Positions 45,994-54,967 of a stretch of DNA of 64,000 nt are shown in pieces. The notes under the pieces were generated by a model. It was not told where the DNA came from and ran no database searches. It saw only the letters and a list, made by a program, of their open reading frames with translations. The position numbers and the translations under genes were made by a program. Each line of letters begins with the position of its first letter. The stretch's first letter is position 1. This DNA comes from Granulosicoccus antarcticus IMCC3135 (GTDB lineage Bacteria; Pseudomonadota; Gammaproteobacteria; Granulosicoccales; Granulosicoccaceae): assembly GCF_002215215.1 (NCBI RefSeq), contig NZ_CP018632.1, positions 3,778,501-3,842,500 on the forward strand, written 5' to 3'.

Positions 45994-46914
45994 ATGCCGG
46001 ACAGTAATACAAACAAGCGATCTGTAACTCAACTGATTCAGGATTACCTGCCCCAAATCGTACTGGTGCCCACAGTAGTGGCGATGGCGATGTATGTCGT
46101 TGTTTTCTCCCTGTGGACACTGTGGCTCTCTGTATCAACATCGACGTTGCTCCCCGATCCATCATTCGGCGGATTCGGTGAGTACGTCGCACTCTGGAAA
46201 AGCAAGCGCTGGACTGTTGCTTATCAGAATCTGTTTATCTTTGGGTCACTGTATGTACTAGGTGCCTTGTTTATAGGCACATTGCTGGCGATTCTGATTG
46301 ATCAGCGCGTCCGGTTCGAAGCTGTGTGGCGAACGATATTTCTTTACCCCCTGGCTATATCGTTCATCGTGACAGGTACAGTCTGGCGTTGGATTTTTCA
46401 CCCGCAAACCGGTGTGGAACTGGCACTGCACGATATGGGCTGGCTTAGCGCTCAGTTCAACTGGATTACCGATCGAGATCTAGCCTTGTACGTCGTTGTC
46501 ATAACCGGCATCTGGCATGCCTCCGGCTTTGCAATGGCACTGATTCTTGCAGGTCTGAGGGCAGTAGATGGTGACACTATAAAAGCGGCACAAATAGATG
46601 GTGCCTCCATGGCACGCACCTATCGTCGTGTCATCCTCCCATCTATCTGGCCTATTTTTCTTGCTGTCGCCGTGGTGCTACTGCAGTTCGCCATCAAAAC
46701 CTATGATCTGGTGGTGGCATTGACACAAGGTGGGCCTGGCGTTTCAACAACAGTTCCGGCAATAGTGGTCTATGACCTGATGTTTCAACGCGGCCAGATT
46801 GCGCAAGGGTCGGCGGCAGCCGTCATGATCCTGGTTGCCTTGGCCGTTGTGTTGATCCCGTATGCGCTTTATATGAGTTACCGCCGTCGCGGTGAGGAAA
46901 ACACCCATGGCTGA
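45994..46914 (+). CDS. ABC transporter permease, subunit 1
   Basis: A 306-aa inner-membrane permease with six predicted helices and the EAA loop KAAQIDGASMARTYRRVILP. CUT1 type without a large periplasmic insert. Its end overlaps the start of subunit 2 by 8 bp. Confidence 0.9.
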   Translation: MPDSNTNKRSVTQLIQDYLPQIVLVPTVVAMAMYVVVFSLWTLWLSVSTSTLLPDPSFGGFGEYVALWKSKRWTVAYQNLFIFGSLYVLGALFIGTLLAILIDQRVRFEAVWRTIFLYPLAISFIVTGTVWRWIFHPQTGVELALHDMGWLSAQFNWITDRDLALYVVVITGIWHASGFAMALILAGLRAVDGDTIKAAQIDGASMARTYRRVILPSIWPIFLAVAVVLLQFAIKTYDLVVALTQGGPGVSTTVPAIVVYDLMFQRGQIAQGSAAAVMILVALAVVLIPYALYMSYRRRGEENTHG

Positions 46915-47809
46915 AGTAGACACTCATATCGAATTCGATCCTTTGTCCACTGGCAGTCTAAGGAGGCGCATTACCTCGAAAGCCATCATTTATGGGCTGC
47001 TTGTCCTGTTCTCGATCTACTACCTGGCACCGTTGGCGATCCTGCTGATGAATTCCATGCGGCCACTCGAAGATATTGTCCGAACTGGCTTTATTGATAT
47101 TCCGAGTAGCTTGTCGTCGCAATATTGGGTAGAAGCATGGGGAACATTCTGTATCGGTGGCACGTGCGAAGGTGTGTCTCGTTTCTTCATGAATTCACTG
47201 TTGATGGCTGTTCCTGCGACGATCATCTCAACCGTATTGGGGTTGATCAACGGTTATGCGCTTTCAAAATGGCGATTCAAGGGAGCGGACATTCTTTTTG
47301 GATTGATCACTCTGGGTGTTTTTCTTCCAGCGCAAATGACCTTGTTACCCTGGGCATTTGTTCTGGGTTCCATCGGACTGTCCAATACGATTAGCGGATT
47401 GGTTCTGATTCACACCATCCAGGGGCTATCGTTCACGACTTTATTCTGTCGGAACTATTTTTTAGCTGTTCCGGATGATCTCATCAAAGCCGCGCGCATC
47501 GACGGCGCCGGATTCTGGCGGATATTCCGACGTATCATTCTGCCACTCTCGCCACCGATAATCATCGTCACAGTCATCTGGCAATTTACTGGCATCTGGA
47601 ATGAATTCCTGTTCGGTACGGTATTTACCTCCGGTGCCAATCAGCCGATCACATCCGCACTGGTTGCCTTCTCAGGCTCAGGTACCGGTGTCCGCGCGTA
47701 CAACGTAGAAGCTGCTGCCGTGATCATGTCAGCTCTGCCACCCCTCGTCATTTATGTAGTTGGCGGAAAATATTTCGTTCGTGGCCTCACACAAGGCGCA
47801 GTCAAATAG
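46907..47809 (+). CDS. ABC transporter permease, subunit 2
   Basis: A 300-aa permease; ATG 46907 is chosen over an upstream in-frame start because GAGG lies 9 bases before it. Six helices and the EAA loop KAARIDGAGFWRIFRRIILP. Pairs with subunit 1. Confidence 0.9.
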   Translation: MAEVDTHIEFDPLSTGSLRRRITSKAIIYGLLVLFSIYYLAPLAILLMNSMRPLEDIVRTGFIDIPSSLSSQYWVEAWGTFCIGGTCEGVSRFFMNSLLMAVPATIISTVLGLINGYALSKWRFKGADILFGLITLGVFLPAQMTLLPWAFVLGSIGLSNTISGLVLIHTIQGLSFTTLFCRNYFLAVPDDLIKAARIDGAGFWRIFRRIILPLSPPIIIVTVIWQFTGIWNEFLFGTVFTSGANQPITSALVAFSGSGTGVRAYNVEAAAVIMSALPPLVIYVVGGKYFVRGLTQGAVK

Positions 47810-47819
47810 GAGATTCGTT

Positions 47820-48923
47820 ATGTCCTCACTGTTAATCAGCGAGTTGCGCAAAAGCTACGGGAGTGTGGAAGTCCTGACCGATATAAATCTTGAGGCGAAA
47901 CCTGGCGAGTTCGTTGCGCTGGTTGGACCGTCAGGTTGTGGAAAATCCACGCTGCTTTCGCTAATAGCGGGTCTTGAGGACATAACGTTCGGTGAGATTC
48001 GTATTGAGGATCGAGTGGTGAACAACGAGGCACCCAAAGATCGCGACATTGCCATGGTGTTTCAAAGCTACGCTCTTTATCCAACCATGACCGTGCGAGA
48101 GAACATGACCTTTGGCATGGAAAGTCGGCGAGTGCCTAAAGCCGAACAGAATCGGGAAGTGGCGCGTGTGGCTGCATTATTGCAGATTGAACCTCTATTG
48201 AAGCGCAAACCGAGTCAGTTGTCAGGCGGGCAGCGTCAGCGTGTTGCCATGGGCAGGGCACTTGTTCGGAATCCAAAATTGTTTTTATTCGACGAACCAC
48301 TTTCCAATCTGGATGCCAAGCTTCGGATCGAGATGCGCACCGAGATCAAGAAGCTCCATCAGAATGTCGGCAAGACAACCGTCTATGTGACCCATGATCA
48401 GATAGAAGCAATGACCTTGGCAAGCCGCATAGCGGTGATGCACAAAGGGCTGTTGCAACAATACGATACGCCAAAGGTGATCTACGAACAGCCGGTGAAT
48501 CGTTTTGTTGCAGGCTTCATGGGATCACCCACTATGAATTTTCTGGACGCGACGGTAGTAAAAGAGGGCAAGGGGCTGATTCTGGCTGGCAGTAGTGGCG
48601 AAGTACTGCCGTTGCCTGAAGGGAAATTCACAGCACTTCAACAAGGACAGAAAGTTTGTTTCGGTGTCCGTCCTGAACATTTCAGTCCTGCCTCTCAGAA
48701 TCGTGCGGAGCGAGTGGGCGGCATCTCGGTTCTGGTTGAGGCGCATGTGGACATGGTCGAACCGACCGGCTCCGAAACAATCCTAATGACAACAATCTCT
48801 GGTCAGACAGCCATCGTAAGTTGTGAGCCAGATGACACTCCTGAACAGGGCGAGCGGATGGAACTTGCCATCGATATGAGAAAAATATGTTTGTTTGATC
48901 CAATTACGGAGAACAGATTGTGA
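47820..48923 (+). CDS. ABC transporter ATPase, MalK/UgpC-like
   Basis: A 367-aa ATPase from ATG 47820, with AGGAGA upstream. Walker A GPSGCGKST, signature LSGGQRQRV, Walker B LFLFDEPLSNLD, switch His in YVTHDQ, and a C-terminal TOBE domain. The stop overlaps the following SDR start (GTGA). Confidence 0.93.
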   Translation: MSSLLISELRKSYGSVEVLTDINLEAKPGEFVALVGPSGCGKSTLLSLIAGLEDITFGEIRIEDRVVNNEAPKDRDIAMVFQSYALYPTMTVRENMTFGMESRRVPKAEQNREVARVAALLQIEPLLKRKPSQLSGGQRQRVAMGRALVRNPKLFLFDEPLSNLDAKLRIEMRTEIKKLHQNVGKTTVYVTHDQIEAMTLASRIAVMHKGLLQQYDTPKVIYEQPVNRFVAGFMGSPTMNFLDATVVKEGKGLILAGSSGEVLPLPEGKFTALQQGQKVCFGVRPEHFSPASQNRAERVGGISVLVEAHVDMVEPTGSETILMTTISGQTAIVSCEPDDTPEQGERMELAIDMRKICLFDPITENRL

Positions 48924-49678
48924 CAAGCACTCATGCGATTTATCCTGATCTTGCCGGTAAGGTCGTCGCCGTTACGGGAGGTGCCAGTGGCATTGGTGCG
49001 GCGATTGTCACCGCGTTTCATAATCAAGGCGCGCACGTTGTATTTTTTGACAAAGACGAGCTTGCTGGTGCAGCGCTTGCTGAGAGCCTGGGAAACAGAG
49101 TTCATTTCCGGGCTCTCGATTTGACCGATATCGAAGCGCTCACCAACCGGTTTGCTGAAACCGCTGCAATGGTCGGAGATTTTGACGTGCTGGTCAACAA
49201 TGCCGCGCGGGATGACCGACATGAAATTGCATCGGTGACCCCTGCTTATTGGCGCGAACAATTGGCAGTTAACCTTGACCACCAGTTTTTTTCAACACAA
49301 GCAGTGATTCCGGGCATGCGAAAAAAAGGTGCCGGCGCTATCGTGAATATGAGCTCCATTGCATGGCGGGTCGGACTTGAAAGCGCTCCAGCCTACGTTG
49401 CTTCGAAAGCGGCTATCGAAGGATTGACTCACTCGCTTGCACGCGAACTGGGTCCAGCGGGAATACGGGTGAACTGCCTGTTACCGGGTTTCGTCCGTAC
49501 TCAACGACAAGTGGATAATTGGTTGACCCCCGAGTTTGAACAGAGAATTAAAAGCAGCCAATGTTTAACGAGTTTTATCGAACCGGAAGACATTGCTGAA
49601 ATGGTTATCATGCTGACTTCAGATGCGTCACGTGCAGTGACAAATCAAACGCTGGTAGTTGATGCAGGCTGGACATGA
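48920..49678 (+). CDS. SDR-family oxidoreductase in the transporter operon
   Basis: A 252-aa classical short-chain dehydrogenase from GTG 48920. Cofactor loop TGGASGIGAAI, acidic residue in VFFDKDE suggesting NAD, NNAARDDRH, catalytic Ser in NMSSIAW and YVASK. Translationally coupled to the ATPase. Likely the oxidation step for the imported substrate. Resembles sugar/aldose dehydrogenases, substrate unproven. Confidence 0.87.
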   Translation: MTSTHAIYPDLAGKVVAVTGGASGIGAAIVTAFHNQGAHVVFFDKDELAGAALAESLGNRVHFRALDLTDIEALTNRFAETAAMVGDFDVLVNNAARDDRHEIASVTPAYWREQLAVNLDHQFFSTQAVIPGMRKKGAGAIVNMSSIAWRVGLESAPAYVASKAAIEGLTHSLARELGPAGIRVNCLLPGFVRTQRQVDNWLTPEFEQRIKSSQCLTSFIEPEDIAEMVIMLTSDASRAVTNQTLVVDAGWT

Positions 49679-49760
49679 TCCGCCTGTCCTGTCGCTTTGG
49701 GCATCGAGGGCCTGGGCGAGCAATCTCAGGTCACACACCCCGTCTCCAGGAGGACAATTA

Positions 49761-50358
49761 ATGGATCTGACTCAACGTTTGAAAGGCAAGACTGCTGTAG
49801 TGACCGCCGCTGCACAGGGGATTGGCCGGGCAGTTGCAGAACGATTGCGCTCCGAAGGAGCCTTGGTACATGCCAGCGATCTGAACGGTGATCTGCTTAT
49901 GAGTCTGGCCGGCGTGGAGAGCGCTGTTCTTGACGCAACCGACGATGCTGCGGTGCAAACTTATTTTGACAAATTCGACCGTATTGATATCTTGGTTCAT
50001 GCCGTCGGATATGTCCATCAGGGAACAATTGAGGAATGTAGTTACGATGATTGGCGCAGATCCTGCGCGATCACGTTGGACAGTGCCTTTTTCGTTAGAC
50101 TATATCGGCAATGGCATTCGTTGCAATTCGGTTTGCCCCGGTACTGTTGATAGTCCAAGCCTGCAGGATCGGATCAATGATCTGGCTGACACAATGAAGA
50201 ACCGTGACGAAGCCGTTAAGTTCTTCATCGACCGCCAGCCAGCTGGTCGTTTCGGCACACCTGAGGAGATTGCCGGTCTTTGCGCATTTCTAGCCTCAGA
50301 CGACGGGGCGTTCATGAATGGGCAGGCAATCAACATAGACGGGGGCATCACGATCTGA
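49761..50358 (+). pseudogene. SDR gene with internal deletion and frameshift
   Basis: The first frame (ATG 49761, MDLTQRLKGKTAVVTAAAQGIGRAVAERL) runs to SAFFV near 50095. The continuation is in another frame (DYIGNGIRCNSVCPGTVDSPSLQDRI...GQAINIDGGITI). About 60 residues holding the Ser and Tyr-x-x-x-Lys catalytic site are missing between the two. The tail GIRCN-x-VCPGTVDSPSL resembles 2-keto-3-deoxy-sugar-acid dehydrogenases, a hint to the pathway type. Non-functional as read. Confidence 0.8.
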
Positions 50359-50410
50359 CATGCAAGCGTCAAACCGTCTCATAAGAACACTGTGTCAGCT
50401 TTACAGCCTA

Positions 50411-50548
50411 TCAATCAGGCTCGATTCTCGTGGCTTTCCCCGAAATTTTTTTACTCGCATTCAATTTATTGCGGGCAAATAATTTCACTTGCTCCCAGTT
50501 TCGACCCGCTAACCAGCCAAGCGCAAATACGAAGATTGTCCAGAACAT
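50411..50548 (-). CDS. 45-aa membrane protein
   Basis: A short frame from ATG 50548 with GAGG 9 bases upstream. One membrane helix (MFWTIFVFALGWLAG) is followed by a basic tail rich in Lys/Arg/Asn. Family unknown. The remainder of 50359-50714 shows nothing else. Confidence 0.45.
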   Translation of the reverse strand: MFWTIFVFALGWLAGRNWEQVKLFARNKLNASKKISGKATRIEPD

Positions 50549-50714
50549 GTCACTACCTCTTGATGCAGAATCAGGTTGTAAGGGTTGTTAAAGCATTGAA
50601 GCCAGAAAATGCCCTCCATGTCCTTGATACTTTATCAGCTCCAATAGTTTGACAGCAAGTGAACTAATGGGTCCGGAGCCACCTGAAGGATAGCTGAGTG
50701 ATGAAGACTAATCT

Positions 50715-51690
50715 TTAGCGAAGAACCAATATCGGCACTTCACCGCTGCGTCCACGTAGTTGAATGGGGTCATGAGCGTCCAGTTGATCTCGATACGAGG
50801 CGATTTCGGCCAGGTTTTCCGTTGTCGAGGCATCAACCAGTTCCTGGATTATCAAGTATTTGCATCCCAAATCTCTGGTGGCAGATTCCAGTCGACTCGC
50901 CACGTTGACAGCGTCTCCAAGTACCGCGAATTCAAGCCTCTCCTGGCTGCCGATATCACCGATGACGACCGTGCCATAGTGGACACCAACAGCCAGCTTC
51001 AGTTGCTCACCGTTTGAAATGAAGCGTCGCGTCTGCCAGGATTCAAACGCGTTGGACATTTCGATCGCTGCCATCAGTGCATTTGAAGCGTCGTTCGAGC
51101 TGGGTTCAGGTGTGCCGAAGGTCGCCATCAGACCATCGCCAATATATTTATCCAAGGTGCCATCATGACGAAAAATAACCTCTGCCAGGATTCCGTGTAC
51201 TTCACGAAGTAGCTCGATAGTCTGCGTGGGCGTGTGCATCTCAACGCCAGTAGCCCTGCTGCGATTAGTAGAACGACAACTTCCTGAACTCGTACTACAA
51301 GATCAACGTAAGTGGGTTGCGCGTAGATATTGAGCGCCGCGTCCAAGCTTATATCGCCAGAAGATAAAAACACTGTATCAGGCAACTGCAGCAACCAGGC
51401 AACTCCAATTGTCCAGCTAACAGCAGCAGATAACCCGCCCCACATCACCAGACTTGGCCGATAGAAATAAGCCAAGCGCCATAGCCCAGCAATGCAAATA
51501 CCAGTAGGAGCAGGTACAAATAAAGCGGCCCAGGCCATGGCACCATAATGGTCACCAAAAGTGCAATGAGCAGCAACGCCACCGCCCGTCCCCAAACGGC
51601 AGTATGTTGAGCAGAAACCTGCTCATCTCTCAGTGAAAAAATGGCTGCTCGCTTCCTTGTTCTGAAGTCACTTTTAGGCATGTCTGTTAT
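50715..51690 (-). pseudogene. membrane adenylate cyclase, broken
   Basis: Three frame pieces make one class III cyclase. Membrane helices begin MPKSDFRTRKRAAIFSLRDE (start about 51681) in one frame; after about 51460 they continue in a second (LAYFYRPSLVMWGGLSAAVSW...). The catalytic part from 51239 (TPTQTIELLREVHGILAEVIFRHDGTLDKYIGDGLMATFG...) is in a third. The start of the catalytic domain with the first metal-binding Asp (FADI/LRGF region) is missing, so it cannot be active. Nucleotide-site residues NVASRLE remain. Confidence 0.75.
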
Positions 51691-51760
51691 CCAATTGGTC
51701 GCGCAGGTCTGGGCATCGAAAAAAGTAGCTGAATAACACTGCAATGCCTGAGCGATGGTC

Positions 51761-52384
51761 TTAGTCTGCGATATAGCGGTCGCCGCGATGATTGAAGGCG
51801 ATGACAGCACTGAGGATCAGTGCACCGAGCAATGAGTACCACACGCGCGAAGGCTCGAACAGCGTGAAGGCAACGGCGAACAGGACTGCATCGAAGGCCA
51901 GTTGCACCAACCCGGCGCGCACCCCGAAATGCTCCTGTGCATACAGCGCAATGACGCCGAGACCGCCGAGGCTGCCTTTGTGCCTGAAGGTGCCAAGTAG
52001 GCCATATCCCGTCAGGATGCCAAAGGTGATGATGCCAAAGAGCGGGTTGATGTAGTCGAAGCTCAGCCAGTTCGGAATCTGTGCCATTAGCAAGCTGAGT
52101 ATCGTTACGCAGGCTACCGACTTCAGCGTGAATTCCCGACCCATTCGCGTCCAGGCAAGCGCATAGAAAGGCAGATTGATCAACCAGAAGACCCAGGAAA
52201 ACGACCAGCCCGTCAGGTAGGAAATGACAAGCGCCAGGCCCGCCGTTTGCCCCGTGATGAACCCCAGTTGCGCGATGATCGACAAGCCGATGGCGGTAGT
52301 GATCAGGGAGATCGCAAAACCTTGTACATCCTCAATCGGGCTGTGTTTCGGCTGCGGCTGATTCAGGACAATGGGTGTAGGCAT
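51761..52384 (-). CDS. YitT-family membrane protein
   Basis: A 207-aa protein from ATG 52384 with about six membrane helices (TAIGLSIIAQLGFITGQTAGLALVIS first) and the motif GSLGGLGVIALYAQEHFGVRAG typical of YitT/DUF161 proteins. Transport function is assumed for the family but not known. The upstream 52385-52796 spacer shows no further gene. Confidence 0.82.
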   Translation of the reverse strand: MPTPIVLNQPQPKHSPIEDVQGFAISLITTAIGLSIIAQLGFITGQTAGLALVISYLTGWSFSWVFWLINLPFYALAWTRMGREFTLKSVACVTILSLLMAQIPNWLSFDYINPLFGIITFGILTGYGLLGTFRHKGSLGGLGVIALYAQEHFGVRAGLVQLAFDAVLFAVAFTLFEPSRVWYSLLGALILSAVIAFNHRGDRYIAD

Positions 52385-52796
52385 GGGTTCAATTCGAGGA
52401 GGGCACGCTGGAGGAGGACACGCCGAGGGGCAAGCAGTAAAAAAGATGCGGAAGATACAAACTGCATACCTGTACAAGCAAGATAAGGTGGATTACTCGT
52501 GGTGACTTTGCTGTTCTGCTGATGAACTTCGCGGCCTCAGGATGTGTCAAGAATACCGATGAAGTACAACGTTGCTGTCGCTACAACCCCGGACAAGTCT
52601 TGTGACGGTACTCAAACCCCATCGCCACGTGGTATAGCCGACGATCGGGTGATACAGCGTTGAGTGCGATGTCATCAGGCGAACAGATCATGGCGCGATT
52701 TTTCCACCAAGGAGAACGTCTTGGAGTTTGATATGGTTGACGCGGCTTATAGCTCTGTATGAGACTGAATCCCTTTCGAGCCGGAGTGATTAACCA

Positions 52797-53105
52797 ATGG
52801 AACCGATGTCCGAGAAAGACTGGCGCGCCTTCAAGGCGCTGAAAGCCGACGCGCTGGAGCGTTACTGTGCGTCGATACTGGCAGAATCAGCAGCGTTGAG
52901 TGCGGACATGGCACGCACTGCCCATGAGCGGTATCTCGCGGTGTATGCGTTGATCGATAAGCGCAATCGCTCGATGGCAAAAGCCTTCGATGGGCATAGC
53001 CGATCCAAGGCTCTGTATCAATTGCGCGTAATGCATACAATGGGATTGATCGCCGATGAGGATCTGCAGCGCTTTGGCCTGCAGTGCTTTGACCTGGACG
53101 ACTAA
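52797..53105 (+). CDS. small hypothetical protein
   Basis: A 102-aa mostly helical soluble protein (starts MEPMSEKDWRAFKALKADAL). No family signature recognised. Its stop codon lies at the left edge of the palindromic repeat element, which may serve as its terminator. Probably a real gene given even codon use. Confidence 0.6.
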   Translation: MEPMSEKDWRAFKALKADALERYCASILAESAALSADMARTAHERYLAVYALIDKRNRSMAKAFDGHSRSKALYQLRVMHTMGLIADEDLQRFGLQCFDLDD

Positions 53106-53265
53106 GGGGTCGTGAAACAATAAACTATACTTTTCAGTCGCCCCTGCATCCTGCCCTTCTGCGTTGTTTGTCGGTTGAATAGCCCGCTATTCGCCCTCCT
53201 CACGCCTTGCCGGGCAGGCGCAGGACCAACCGAAAAGTATAGTTAATTATTTCACGACCCCTAAG
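53103..53265. repeat. palindromic repeat element, copy 2 (MITE-like)
   Basis: About 163 bp with terminal inverted repeats of about 36 bp (left TAAGGGGTCGTGAAACAATA, right the inverse, ending TTCACGACCCCTAAG). Same internal blocks as copy 1 at 16416: GCATCCTGCCC, GAATAGCCCGCTATTC and CACGCCTTGCCGGGCAGG. It overlaps the stop codon of the gene to the left. Confidence 0.82.
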
Positions 53266-53375
53266 TTAAAATCGTAATGCTGCAAGACAGCTATCCTGCA
53301 TGAGCAACTGCAGCATCCGGATGCTGTTTTCTTGGTCACTGATATGTCAACAGCTTTAACAGATTGAGTGAAAAG

Positions 53376-53402
53376 CCCGCTCTTTCAGGGCGGGGTTGTC
53401 AA
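53376..53402. repeat. IS200/IS605-like end relic
   Basis: The sequence around GCCCGCTCTTTCAGGGCGGGG forms a hairpin and shares TTCAGGGCGGGG with the tnpA-side end of the IS605 element (37148-37161, inverse strand). No transposase is attached. The rest of 53266-53566 shows nothing. Confidence 0.35.
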
Positions 53403-53566
53403 CATAAAACACATCACGCACAACAATACAATGGCGGCACCTTCGGTGTGATAGCAATAGTATCTGGCCGAATGCCTGCCTCCTCCAGCTCCTATGTATG
53501 GAGAATTGCTAAATAGCGCGAAAAATCGTCATGATTTGCAACTCTCCATGCTCTCGCGCAGATGCG

Positions 53567-54589
53567 TCATTGAAACATCTTCAGCCCTGGGTGATTATCG
53601 AAACGCGTCTCTGCGTCCACATATTCCCGTACGGTGTCTAATGACCGGTGCCGCGACTGGGCGGCGATCGCAAAGACATCCGCGCGATTCCTGGCGGCGG
53701 TGGTGATAAATCCGCGTCGCAGACTGTGTCCAGCGAACATTGACACGTTCTCATGGCCAGCGTTTTTGGCGCATTGTTTGATGAGTTTGGCCACGGTGCT
53801 GTCGGACAGTCGATCCTGGCCTACGCGCGGGCCGCGTCGCAACCGCCGGAACACAGCCCCTTCAGTGAGTCCTGCAACCGCAAGCCAGGCCTTCAACGCA
53901 GCCACCGGGCAGTAATCCGATAGGGGAATGGCCGGTACCGCAATCTGGGCCCCCTTACCGGCTTGATCGGTCTTTGAGAACGGAATCATGAGTGTCAGTC
54001 CTTCTGGACGGAATGCCAGGTGCTCTACATCGATGCCAACCAGCTCCGAGCGTCGCAGGGCGGCGGCGAAGCCGATCAACAGCAGTGCCCGATCTCGTGC
54101 GCCTGCCAGCGTGGTCGTATCCATTGTGTCGACCAGTAAGGTCAGGTCGGTATCGATCAGCGGCGCTTTTTTCGGCGAAGGCCGACCCTTTTGCCGGTTG
54201 CGAATACCACGCATCACCTCGCGCACAGCTGGCGCATCGTGGGCCGACGTCTGCTGATTACCCTGATGCACGACTCGAATGGCCGCCAGTCGGCGGTCGA
54301 GGGTAGCGGCGGCCAATCCTGCGTCTGCCTCTGTGGCCAAAAACGCGCAGATCGTGCTGGCACTGGCAGGTAGGGCTGATTGACCGACGGACTCGCACCA
54401 GCTGGCAAACCGCTGCCAGTCGTGTGCATACGCGCGCCAAGTGGCATCACTTCGACTGGCGGTGGCGTAATCGCGGGCTGAGTCCAGCGCGGTGGTGAGG
54501 GCGGGCGAGGGACGACCTTCTACCGTCCAGATTTCGGATTCTGGAGCATCGATCTCGCCCGTGAGTGTCACTTTGTCGGAAATCGTCAT
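53567..54589 (-). CDS. tyrosine recombinase/integrase
   Basis: A 340-aa site-specific recombinase. The catalytic set is present: R179/R180 in AALRRSEL, H288 and R291 in HSLRRGF, H314 in SRHRSLD and Y323 in REYVD. The N-terminal core-binding domain (about 35-130) is normal. It likely moves the island to its right or is a relic of its entry. No attachment site or tRNA was identified beside it. Confidence 0.9.
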   Translation of the reverse strand: MTISDKVTLTGEIDAPESEIWTVEGRPSPALTTALDSARDYATASRSDATWRAYAHDWQRFASWCESVGQSALPASASTICAFLATEADAGLAAATLDRRLAAIRVVHQGNQQTSAHDAPAVREVMRGIRNRQKGRPSPKKAPLIDTDLTLLVDTMDTTTLAGARDRALLLIGFAAALRRSELVGIDVEHLAFRPEGLTLMIPFSKTDQAGKGAQIAVPAIPLSDYCPVAALKAWLAVAGLTEGAVFRRLRRGPRVGQDRLSDSTVAKLIKQCAKNAGHENVSMFAGHSLRRGFITTAARNRADVFAIAAQSRHRSLDTVREYVDAETRFDNHPGLKMFQ

Positions 54590-54841
54590 ACGCTAACTCT
54601 CGGTTGAACTCCCTTATATCTCTCCAAGCACCGGATATATAAGGTTTTTTAGCGATGTATTTGGTTTTAACCCTGAAATCTCGGGCTTTTACTTCCAAAT
54701 CGTCCTGAGTTTCACGAGGAAGAACATCAGGCTGGGTCTCGGGCATTCTCGTTATTGCGTTTTCAGTCGATCGGAATTCACTATCAATATAACACCTGAG
54801 AAGGGAAACTTCTCGTGCATTAGTCGTAGCAGTATCGATAC

Positions 54842-54861
54842 ATGTAGCGTATATGCTACAT
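54842..54861. promoter_or_regulatory. palindrome upstream of the kfrA-like gene
   Basis: ATGTAGC-GTATAT-GCTACAT is a perfect 7-bp inverted repeat about 105 bp before the start. KfrA proteins bind palindromes in their own promoters, so this is a candidate autoregulatory site. Confidence 0.5.
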
Positions 54862-54967
54862 TAGACATAGTTGGAATATTCGCCTTAACGTCCGTAAGAC
54901 ATCCGTTATCAGCGCTGGGCGGTGCGCGCGCCACCGGCAGCGACCGCTACTTCGAGGGCTCTTCCGC

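Noticed and set aside
50392-50652. 86-codon plus frame
   Set aside because: Antisense to the 45-aa membrane ORF, with no ribosome site or protein-like composition.
53266-54589. tRNA or attachment site next to the recombinase
   Set aside because: No tRNA-like fold or direct repeat pair could be identified by eye.
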